This document shows positions 11,701 through 23,700 of a stretch of DNA of 64,000 nucleotides, in pieces. The notes below the pieces were generated by a model. It saw nothing but the letters and a program-made list of their open reading frames with translations. It had not been told where the DNA came from and searched no databases. Numbering within the stretch: the first letter of the stretch is position 1; each line of letters opens with the position of its first letter. The position numbers and the translations under genes are program-made. The DNA is from Maratus speciosus (taxonomy: Eukaryota > Arthropoda > Arachnida > Araneae > Salticidae): contig OZ010791.1 of NCBI GenBank assembly GCA_963932465.1, positions 621,061,800 through 621,125,799 of the forward strand, in the 5' to 3' direction.

Positions 11701-14700
11701 CCGTGCCGAATTATCCAGCATGCCGGACCTTAATATGTTGGATTAGAGGATATTTACTATATTTAATTTGATTTGATTTCGTTGATTATAGTAAATATCG
11801 ATTTGAAAGAAAGCAGAAATATAGATAGTAAAGTTGCGAAATTCGTCGAAAATGATCAATTATTCTTTGAAAAAGTGTTCATTTTCATTTAAGAAAACGA
11901 CATTAAATGCAAGAAAGGCATCAGAATGAGATTTTAAAAGCGGGTTTTTTTAACATTGTTGGTATAGGAAATTGGTGGGACCAAGCTGAAACGACGTTAA
12001 AAACGGGAAAGCGTTATATGCGGGAAGCGTTAAATCAGGGTTCCACTGTACTAGGCAGTCAATGACATTTTAGATACAAGTTTGTATATTCAAAATGACA
12101 ACATGTTTATGCAAAATAACTGCTAAAGGTGAGTAAAAAATTAACGTTTTCTGGAGCATTTGCGTTGTTACTTGTTTTTTCGTTAGAAATGTAACTGCAT
12201 ATTAGTTATTCTTTAGTTCTTTTAGTTATCAGCACAGTAATGCTGTATTTTGTCATTCACCTCATCATTTAATAAACAAGTTTGGTTTTTAAATGGAGCT
12301 GTTTTCTGAAGTCTTCCACACAACCAATGCTAACTCTGCACAGTCAATAACTTTAAATGGCTGACAAATTGTTAATACAAAAATGCATTGTAGCACTGAG
12401 TTACATCTTGTTGGTGGTAAAGATAAATCTTTGACTGATAATATTTTATGACAATTCACCAACCTGCATATTAATAAAATTTGTACTTACACATACCACT
12501 GATGCACAATAATGCCGACCAATTCTCCAACTCTATCTTCTTCGTGGTGAGATGTTAAAGCTGTGACCAAGTCATTTCCACCTCTCAGATGAAGGATAAT
12601 CATTTGATCTGGGCCAGGAGTAACACTCACTCCTGTCAACTAAGGAAAATATTTAGATTAAATAAGACTTTCTGCCGAACATTTTTGGAAGTTTTTTTTT
12701 TTTTTTTTTTTTCCCAACACACTTTGAATAAAACTACAATTTACTACAGTATCAAATCATAAATGCAATACTCAATTAACAGTAATTTCCTTAATAGGGA
12801 CTTGGCATAACTTAGTAGTAAGAAAATGTGATTTCTTTTCAAATATCAACAATCATGAAAGTAAAATGGTGGCCAATGTAAAAATCCCTAATCTGAACAT
12901 AATTTAGCAGATTTGCAATCTCAAAGAAAGCAAATTAATATTTTAATTTTTCAGTAATATTTAGTATTTTTAATTTACCAGCGATGGAAAGCAATTCTAT
13001 AAATTTGTTCTAATGGAAAGGTATTTTATCTTCTTAAAGAATCTGTGAAAATGACCCTAATAGGCAACTGTATGTTAGAGGGAAAAAGAGAATCTGTAGA
13101 TGCTATATAAATAGTTGCAAATAGAAGAAAGGTTATACTGTATAACCTCGAAAATCCGGCATCAAAGTTATCTCCCTACCCCACTTTTTTTTGCACTTCC
13201 AATTTATAAGAGAAAGAATAACAGTAATTGTTTACAAATTAAAAACTTTGAGATTGAAAGCGATAGATTAGCTGATAGCGAGATCGCTGTTACTGTACTA
13301 AATAAAACACCCGATAATACTGGTAGTTGCTCAGAAGAATAATGACAAGGATCCAGCAGAAGCAAAGCAATAAGTTATGAAAAAATGCATTAATTTGACT
13401 GGAAAATTAATACAGTGAAACCCCGATTTAACGTTATTCAAGGGACCATAAAGAAATGACGCTAAATGCGGAAAAACGTTAAATCGGGGTAATGCTAAAA
13501 CAAAACACTGAGCGTAAAATAAAGACTAATTTAGGTAAGATACCTTTTATTTCTTCATTTACAATGATTTAGGTATAAGTTTTCTAAATTACCCTTTAGC
13601 GAAATCGGCAATTTTACTTTGCTTCCTGTTATTATTTGCTACATCACGAATCGCATTCTGAACGCATATGAGTTTTTTGTAATTATTTTTCTTGGTCTTC
13701 ACTATTTCAAAGGATTGCTTACACTGTTTTCAAAGATTTGAAAGTTTGTAGAAGGAATCACTGTCTCTGAAGGGATTTCTGTTCCTCATCACCATCTTCC
13801 TCATTATCAGAACTTCTCGAATTTGAGTATCAATTCACTTAGAGCCGGAATTCTGATGTCACGATATTTGAATCGTAAGCTAGATAATGCTCGCGATCTC
13901 ACCAAAAAAAGAACACATCCATTTATTATAAACTTTATTTTCACTCTCCTCATACTCATATTCATCACCTCTGTTCTCTGGAAAACCACCTTTTGGAAAG
14001 GAACTCGAGATACATTTTCTCACTGTTCTCAAGATTTTTTTCAAAAGTTGGTTTCTATAGTTTACTTTGAGCGATAATAATATGATCCTCAAATCACGAG
14101 ATTAAAATATGCTTATACAATTGGCAGGAAAAATTCCATTCGCACATTTTATAACTTTAGATGTATAACGTGGGCTGTACACTGATTAATAAACAAAAGA
14201 ATCTTACATTTCTGTGAGCGCATTTTGTTTGTCCAATTTACAAAACATTAAAAATATTGTTCTTGTCATCCAGATTTTTTTGTTTGAGTCATTTCAGTTA
14301 GAAAGCATTCTTGAAATACTACATTTTTTTTTTTTTTTTTTTCCCCAAACAAATAATAATGCTATCTTATCTCTGAATTTGTGCAAAGCAAAACAGTCAA
14401 CCGCAGTTTGGATAGTTTCCCTTCAAGACTATTTTAACACTTTACTGCAAAAGTCATACCAGAAAGATGATTGCAAAATAATCCTGTCTTGTCAGCACTG
14501 AAAATGTCTGTACTGGAATAGTCTTGTATCAAAAACTCTGTCCCTATTAAACAATGGACAGTCTCAGTATCGACTCCAGCAGACTCGCCACAAATAGATT
14601 TTGTAGGATAAATCGTTCCTCTTTTTAAAGCGGTCTACCCAATCATTTGAAGTTGTTGAATTCTTGAAGTCCCACTTTACAAGCAATTTCTGTTGCTTTC

Positions 14701-17700
14701 TCTTAAAGGAAATGTTAGTTCCACATACGGTGGTGATGTCACATTATTTTTCTTTTTTTAGCCTATTTTTCCATTTTCTTTTTCAAATTTTGATTCATTA
14801 AATCTAGTTACTTTGAAATTGTTCACATAGTTGAATATGAAATTCTAATTAAACTATGAAAATCAGCCTGATGATTTCCATATTTTCGAGCAAAGAAAAT
14901 CGCTTTCGTTTTAGCGCCATACTTTATCGTTTAAAGTTTTTGTAAATCTCTAACGAATGCTATCAGCTCCATTCTAGTGCAAAAAGCATAACAGAATAAC
15001 ATAAAAGGGTATTGGTGCGGAGGGAAGAGAAGAGAACTTTCGAATATTGCACCTCCAGTTGTTAAGAAAGGACAAAAAAAGAACATCTTCTGAGTTTTGC
15101 ACATATTTTTTTTTTCATTTTTATCTCAATTTCTCACTACATTAGGAAAATTCCATTCATTTTTTGCAGCTGAAAAAACGTTAAATGCGGGAAATGTTTC
15201 AAAATGATAATGTTAAATCGGGGATTTAACATTACAAGTATAGGAAATTAATTAGGACCAATGGAAAATGACGTTATATGCAAGAAATCGTTAAATATGG
15301 GTTACGTTAAATCGGGGTTTCACTGTATCTGCTTTAGAGAAACAAGACTATTTCTGAAATCAATATTCTTCACTTGTATAAAATCCAAGAAAAACTTGTT
15401 AAAGAATGGTCAAAAAATTGAAGCAAATAAAATTGACATCGATGTTTTGGAAATTACAAGAGAAGAAATGACTGCACTGTTTATTAGAATTTTTTTGGTA
15501 ACAGAAAATATCAGAGTAATTTTTTTTTAATATTTTATTTTCTGTTTTTCCCTCGCATAAATATCACTTGGCTATGAATTAAATTATGAATAAAGACACT
15601 ATTAAGAATACCGGAAGTACTTTTGATATTCTTTCAGAAATCCGGAATTTTCAAAAATCCGGCTTATTCTCAGTCACGACGATGCCGGATTTTGAAGGTT
15701 ATTCTGTATACATGGCGGATTGGTTCAATGCCTCTAAAATATTTTTCCTAGCAGTACTGAAATTCATGTATTATTATACGGCTTATTTATGTGTCTATTA
15801 CGTAAATTATTTCTCAATGTACGCATTAAATGTTATAAATGTTGAACAAATTGCTTGTGCATTGAATACACTAATAGTTATTTCATAAAGATGTAACAAT
15901 TTGATGAAGTAAATAAAGATTGCCAGAAAAAGCTTTTTAAAACTTTGCTAGGACCCTATAAAAGGAAGTACAATATTAACTACTTGCAACATGAAAGATG
16001 TTTCCTTATGTTCCTATTTTGTAGTTGCCGACCTCGATTTTTTTAATACCAGTAAGGCGTGCCACACACCAGGGAGACATGCAACAAAAAAGCGTGAAGC
16101 ATGCGACAATTTCATCCTGTTAACAAAGAAAAAACTGGTTTGAACAGCAGAATTTGCCCCATGTCTCACAATTATTGTCGCATGTCTCTCTGGTGTGTGG
16201 CGCGCCTAATACTTACAAAAATGTTTGCTTTATCTAATTGCCGAAATTGTGTGATTGTATAAAATAAATATTTATGCATAAAAATATTGGTATTAAAAAA
16301 ATCAGGAGGTTGGCAAGTATGCTATTTGTTTCAACAGAACGGCTTATTTTCAGAATAAAGCACAACTCTACACTGTTACTAGAAACAAAACTAATACTTT
16401 TAGTCTTGTAGCGATAGCTGAACATAAGTTAACTCACTGCCATAATCCATCTTTTTTATGGTGTGTGTGTGGTTGAGGGGAGGGGGGGGGGGTATTATTT
16501 TTTAAACTGTTCTTTCTTTTAAAAAAAAATTATCTTTATGAGTGCTAAACCAAAAAAGTAAATCATACATGAAAAAAAAATTTCTAAGCATTTTCATTAA
16601 TTTTTCATCTAAAGATTTATTCAGAATTATAAACTTATCATGCATTGCCATTATTTTACTACCTTTCTTTATTTCTTTTCTATGTTCTTATCATCTCAAG
16701 TTAATGAAATAATGAAGCAAACATGAAAAAAAATTGTACTCATGTGACCTATAACAGATTTCTATTAATTACTACCGCATGCTCAATAAATAATAACTTA
16801 CATCTGAAATAGGAATTGCTGAACGAAGGGGCTTGAATCTTTTGCTGTCCAATTTGTATATGAATTTGTCTGTTACTACAATGGCTCTTTCTGCACATTT
16901 ATTGTGTTTATTAACCTAGAAAATGAACACAGAGATAGATATTCAATATACTGAAAAAATAGATTTCATAGGAGAGGTTGAATTAAAATAACTAGATTGT
17001 AATGATGATTTATTATATTTTTTTAACATTTATTCCCTTTAGAAAAATAGAATTGTAAATTACATCAAATACTTTCTGCATCGTAAAGGGCAAAATTATA
17101 AAATCTTATGACAGACAAATTAATTCATGAAAATTAACTAACTGCTTTTAAAATAAAAATAACATTTTAACTTTTAAAACAGACAATAAAATTATTTATT
17201 TTGTTTATTTATTTGATAATATTTATACATTCAAAAGTTGAATACAATTACTAGTTATCTGCTAGCAAGGCAAGGTTGTTTTTTTTTGTTGTTTTTTTTA
17301 AATCAGTACTATGAATTTCCAAAGAATCTTTAATATACATTTAAAAAAGGGAGAAAAGAAAACTTATACAGCTCTTATTATTATTTTTTTTTTTTTTTAT
17401 TCCCCAATTTTCTGAGATGGTGTACCTTTACAGCATAAAGAATCAAAACTAAATGTCAATGTATAATTAAACACAATTTACTGACATGAAATGCAATAAA
17501 CATAATTTTACAGCACAAATATCCACAAGAGTAACATATTTTACAGATTTTTGGTAATCTTGAGTAAATCTTGGCAATCTGGGTTAAGAATTTCAATTAA
17601 TACAAAAAATAATGCAAATAGAAAAAACAGCATAAGCATTTTTTTTTTTTAATTTATTAACTGACATTAAAATAGTTAAGAAATTTTTCTATGCAGCCGT

Positions 17701-20700
17701 AAGGCATAATATAAAGTTTATAATTCTTCATTTCAATCAAAATAGGGCAAAACACTCAATCAGATCTTAAAGTAGCTGATTTAAAATTATAGAAAACAGA
17801 GAACTACTACAAAGTCACTAAAAATACAACTTTATTTTTCAGTAAATTACTTCTAAAAATAAATTGAAAGATAATGTCAAGAGCAAAAACTATTTTCACA
17901 GCAAGAAAGAAATTTACCTAAGAATGAATATTATATTTATTCAGCATTAATTTTATTTCCTTATATTAAGTGATTAATATTAATTATTTTATTCATTAAC
18001 ATTAAAACAAATACTTATATCTTACTTTCTTAATATAACTTGAAAATAAAATTCGCTGGAAGTGATCTTTGGATCGTAGATTTCCCATTGAAGAAACAAA
18101 TGCAGCAGTATTTTCATTTTCTGATGTCTGTTAAAGGGAGAGAAAAAAAAAAAAAAAAAAAAAAAGATGACAAAAATGAGTAATTACCAATACCTTATTG
18201 CTCTAAGTAAATTTTTCAAAGATTTATGTAGAAATACAACTCACCGTTGCCAGGTAATTGCCTTCCCATTTCCTGTGATAGCCCCAATTCTGACGTCGAC
18301 CTTTGAGAGCATCAGCTGCTATCACTTTCAATTGAAGTTCTGGCCATTTATCACGAGGAATTTTCTGCAGTACCATATAGGCTCTCCACCTGTTACAATA
18401 ACAATTAATACATTGAAAAATTTTTAAACACTCAATCTGATGCACGCCATCATGCAATCACAAGATGTCTCAGAATCTTTGCAATAAAATAAATAAATAA
18501 ATAAATAAAAAAGGAAGAAGGACTACAGGTGTAATAGTAAATAGTAAAACAAACAATATTTACCACAAATCCTTCAGTCAAAAATCCCCTTTAAATCTAA
18601 CACAACTGATGTTACATTTTTGTACTTTTTAATATGACACAGACAAATTGAAATATCATATACAACGCTATAACAATAAACACAATTTTACACTTAAATG
18701 AAAAATGGTGAGCTATATGCAATAGTTTTTTTTTTCTTTTTTAAAGAGAACTAAGATAAGTTCATTTCTTATTTCATTTTAGAGTTTATTACTTGATGAT
18801 AAGCCACATGCAACAGAGAGCTACATGTATTTTTCTAAAAACAATATATTCAACAATTAATTCTATTGTGATAAAACTACTGAGCTGTATGCTTATAGAA
18901 AGTGAAGACTCTGCAGCCTGCTGTGATTAGAGTATATCTTCCAGGGTAACCCGATATCCAAAGAAATGCTCTTTTTTCTACAAACTGTTTTCTCCTAGTT
19001 TTATATCTTTTTAACCTCCCTTCACTTTTCTCTTATACATTAAATTTTTAACATCTTACTCAATTACAGATATGACATTTTTTAATTTTCTCACCGTTGG
19101 ATTTCTTACAACTGAATGGTAGAATTTATCCTTTTTACTGGTTACAGTTCAAAGGTCAAAACAACACATTTTATCATAATATATTTTTAGATTGTACAAA
19201 AGATTAAAAAATATAAATTTATCAACAATAATGTTGCTTGTTGATTATGGTAAAAAAAAATGGTAAAAATACTTTGTATTTCTAAAATACAAATAAGATA
19301 TTTTCAATACTGAACATAGCATAATAAATCTCAATAACATATATCAATTACAGAGCAATCCAACTATATTAAGGGGCTACTTCAGTCACTCAAAAATACC
19401 AGCTTGCTAATGCTAATCCTATGGAAGAAACTTTTAAAGATAACTTGTTTGCATTTCAATATTTTTTTTTTTTCAGTGAATGTGAACATGTGTAACCAAC
19501 AGCTTTGGTTTTTGATTGATACTTGTACTGATGAGGAGCTTCTACAAAGCTCTAAACGTCTACTTTAATTGATTTTATCATGCAATATTAATGTGTTGTT
19601 TTTAAATTTTAATAAATTTAGTACTTTAAATGTCTTTTTTTAACTGGAGGTATATACATATTTGAGATTATTGAGTGAAACAGATAAAATTCAAAGCATT
19701 ATATTTGAGATAATCTTGAATGATATTTCATCTAAGTTACATTTTTTATTTTATTACTCTTATTTATTTATATTTTTTTTTCAAAAGCTATAAAAACAAA
19801 TATTTCAGAAATTGTACAAAATTTCATTTAGAGAAAACTAATAATAATAAAATCTTTTCATATACAGTCAACTCTGGGAAATTTGCCGATGTATAATCCA
19901 CAAAAGTCTATTATCCAAACTACACATTGGAAAGTAAACAATGAAAATTGTCATTAACAGTTAAACACAAAGTTAAATTTGGTATATATTTTTTTAGTTA
20001 TGAATTTTCCAATGAATAAATATTTAAATATAAATTGTATAGAAGTAATTAAATTTTCTTGAGTAACAAAAGTTTATCTCGGAGCAAGAAGTAATGAGCG
20101 TTCATAAACTACAGCAGAAAAAAAAAAAAAAAAAAAAAACATTGATAAAACCAAAACTACCATTGTGTTGTGCCAATGTTTAAAATAAGGAATAAACAGT
20201 AAAATTTGTATTACATATAATTTTTCTTTAAATTAGTTATTAAATAATATTAAACCAATGTTATGTTATGTTTTTCTTTTCCATTGTAATTGTAATTTTT
20301 GTGCAGTTGTTCCTAATTTATAGTCAGACATTAAAAAATAAAAGGTAAACAAAGGGATGATCTATAATCCACAAAACCTTTGGTCCCCAAGTGTGTGGAT
20401 TTCACACAGTTGGCTGTATGTATACATTTTTTATTTTTAAACCTGGGGAGGAAAAAATGGGACAAAACAAAACAAATGAGAATATCTCTTTTAAAATTAA
20501 AGAATTGGCAGCAATGCACATAATGGTAATAATAAAGAATTAAAAATTTAGAGAAATAGGACAGTTAATCAACAACCTTACCTATCATGCATTTTACGAA
20601 GATTATTTGCAATGTCATGGAACTGGCGAGGAGTTGGAGGCCAGGCAATATGTTTTCCAAAGTCTCTCATATTTTTTGCATTCCTAAAATAATGAAGATT

Positions 20701-23700
20701 AAATATGGCAAATAGAAAGACATAATACATAAACAAAATAAAAGCTACTGAAATAAAATTTGGATGTTACAAAACCAGTCTGCAAAAATCTTGGCAAAAA
20801 GTAAGATTTTAATTGTTGGGTTTAAAGCGAGCAAGACATTTTTATATGCCCACTCATACCTGTGCAGGTGCACTGCCGGCTTTTTCCTAGTATAGTCAGT
20901 CTGCAAGCAAGCATAATGAAAATGGTATTTCTTTGGGAAGTTCTGAGTAAGAAAAACAAACCCTGTGTGGAATTTAATTATGTTTATATGTTAAATGTTT
21001 TAGTGCTTGTACAATAAAGTATTTGTTTCAAGATCTGTGATTCTCAGGGAATATAAATAACATTAAATGGTAGCAGAACGACATTAATATTAAATTATTT
21101 GTGGGAGAAAAAGAAAAAAAAATTAGTTGCAATGTCATTTAACCACAGTTTTATTGAAATGAATAGAAAAAAATCAAATTATTGTGCGATTTGAATATTT
21201 AACAGTGGAAAAAAAAAGAAAAAAAAAATTTGTCACAAAATGATAAACATTAACTCTTTACTGAAAAATACAGAAACTCTGGTCATTTGCATTTTTTTTT
21301 AAAGAAGAAACTCATGCTGCCTATTCTTCAGCTACAGTCATTAATGCAGTTAATCAAATTTCCCATTCAAGTAAATAAATCTTAGTTACTGCACAAAGCA
21401 GGGGTGATTGTGATTTTACTTTAAAATTCCCAAAATTAAATGGGGAAAAAAAGAGAAAAGAATGGAGGACTTGATTATAAATTTAATGATAAACTTTTAT
21501 ATTATTGTAACAAGCCAAATATGCTAAAGTATACTGCAAATATTAAAAACACTTAAATTATTAGCAATACAGTACAGTGCCGATTATTCGAACTCCAATT
21601 AACCAAACCTCCAATTATCCGAACAGCCAATCTCTCTCAAAAAATATTTTTTGACCGAACTTCCAATTATCCGAACAGCCAATTTCTCTAAAAAATATTT
21701 TTTAACCAAGCTTCCAGTTATCCAAACACCCTATTAGACCTGGATATCAGATTTCAAATGATGATGAGATTGTGGATGATATTAAAGACGAAAAAAAAAT
21801 TGAAAACGAATGCTCTGAAAATGATCAAGGACCACCACATAACGAAGCCTTTGAATGTTTGGAAACAGCTATGAAATGGCTCGAACGGCACACGAATGCT
21901 GTTCCTATTCAACTAACGTATTTAAAAAGAATTCGAGATATGGCAGCATTGAAAAGAATGTCTTCATTGAAGCAAGCAACAATCGAAAGCTCTTTTGCTT
22001 AATTATAATCTCTGGAATTCAAAAAATTTAATAAAAAGTAAACAAATAAATAAAAATAAGCAAAAAAAAAGCAATTTAACAAATTACAGCGACCATTTGG
22101 AAAATGATTTTTTCGAAGACTAAAATTTAAGACATAAAAAAATTGCACGAAGTTGATCATACATTACATACGCCATGAATTAAACATTAATAGTGTTATT
22201 ACACTTTACTATTGCAAGCGACAAAAATCGCCTGCAACCCGTCAGATTTCTTAAAACTTACGTATTATCCACCTGAAACTTACATATTATCCAAGCATTT
22301 TATTGGCTGTTCGGGAAAAGGCTTTTCCATCGTCAGATTTCCAAAAAATCTCACGACCAATTTTAAATAAAATTTCATTCTTAAATTTCTAAACATCTCA
22401 CAATATTACTTTTTACACCGTCGTATAGAGAAAAAAATGTACTTTTAAATGAAATTTGTTTGAAAGCTGTATCTCAATTTGTTTCAGAGTTATTATTTTT
22501 TTTTGTAGTTTTTATTACTTTTTTGTCATAGTGGCAACAGAAGTATCCATCTCTGTTGAAAGTAAAGGGAAATACAGATTACTGTATAGACCAATCAGAA
22601 AACGAATAAAATGCAGATTAAACCAATAAAAAGCTTCAGATATGCTTTTGATTTCCTACCTTGATGAAGACAATAACCATTTTTCCAAATGGTTAAAAAA
22701 ATTAAAAAGACAAAAATCAATTTTTAAACATGCCAGCATTAACTAGTGCTGTCAGTCTAAAGCGTGGTTAAAGTGTGAAGATTTCAGTATAGTCAGGAAC
22801 ATCCATTAAATTGTGTGTCCATTTATCCAAACTAGGGTCCGTCCCGATTTGTTCGGATAATCGGCGCTCTACTGTAATTCCTAAAAGTCACCGAAAAATA
22901 TATTTTTAAAAAATTCTTCTGATCAGGAAATACAAAAGCCAAAAAAACCTGAAATAGCAGAACTCTAAATTTATATTATTTTAATTAAATAAATTTATAA
23001 ATGCTTGAAATTATTTCAAGCTGCTATTATTTTAAATAATTACTTTAATTTTTAGTAAACAAAAATAAAACAAAATAAAAATTTGCTTAAAAAAGGAGTA
23101 GGGTAGAAACAAAGTTTGAAATTGATTTAACTTTAAGATCATTTAACTACAATAAAAATTTTAAGTGATGTCATGATTAACTATCATTAGATAAGTTGAG
23201 TAAGATAATTTTAGAAATTAGTTTGTTCTTTTACTAAATACAAATGAGTATTTGGAAGACTTTCAACTGATAAGACATTTTCAAATTTAAACTACAGCAC
23301 TTCAACAGTATATACATATTTTTGTTGTTAATATTAAGAAGTGATGGCTGAAATTGATTGACTGATGGTATGGTACACTTAATTCAGGATAATTCTAATA
23401 AATAGACTTCGGCATGATGGAAGTAAATATGGTAAGAAAAATTATTCTTCAATTATCACTACCACTGTTTTAGCTTTAGTACTGTCAGGTGAGTGAGAGT
23501 TGTGACTTTGAGTCCTTATGCATTACTATTTCAGTGTGCATCATGACATAGAGAGATAAACAGTGTGCATTTTTGATAAATATTTCAAGAATGAAGATTC
23601 TATTAACACAACACAAAGGCTACATTTACCAGACACTCCTGCCTTGACTGACATGTAAAAATCCTAGGCAAGAATTCCAATTTGCAGTGGGTCAAAAATT

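Larger units (their letters stand above)
9109..11759 (-). mobile_element. Second Tigger/pogo transposon, nested in the first
   Basis: The left end TA|CAGTAAACATCCTCTAAT, followed by CCGGCACGTTCAGGACTTG, pairs with the right end GGATTAGAGGATATTTACT|ATA. The last bases have mutated (CTGTA to CTATA). The TIR differs from that of the host element, so this is a different family. Minus-strand transposase remnants lie inside. Confidence 0.85.
7124..12048 (-). mobile_element. Tigger/pogo DNA transposon, 4.9 kb, interrupted
   Basis: The left end TA|CAGTGGAACCCCGATTT and the right end read in reverse TA|CAGTGGAACCCTGATTT are terminal inverted repeats with TA target duplication. Subterminal copies of AACGTTAAATCGGGG-like sequence occur at both ends. 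It carries a minus-strand transposase relic (7449-8754). Its length is inflated by a second element at 9109-11759; without that it is about 2.3 kb, normal for the family. Confidence 0.92.
13138..15706. mobile_element. Tigger-type transposon, outer of a nested pair
   Basis: The left end TA|CTGTATAACCTCGAAAA, then TCCGGCATC, pairs with the right end in reverse TA|CAGAATAACCTTCAAAA, then TCCGGCATC. Plus-strand remnants ([13 protein letters not shown] near 13270; [17 protein letters not shown] near 15430) look like the C-terminal part of a Tigger protein but are weak. It is interrupted by the element at 13413-15325. Confidence 0.82.
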
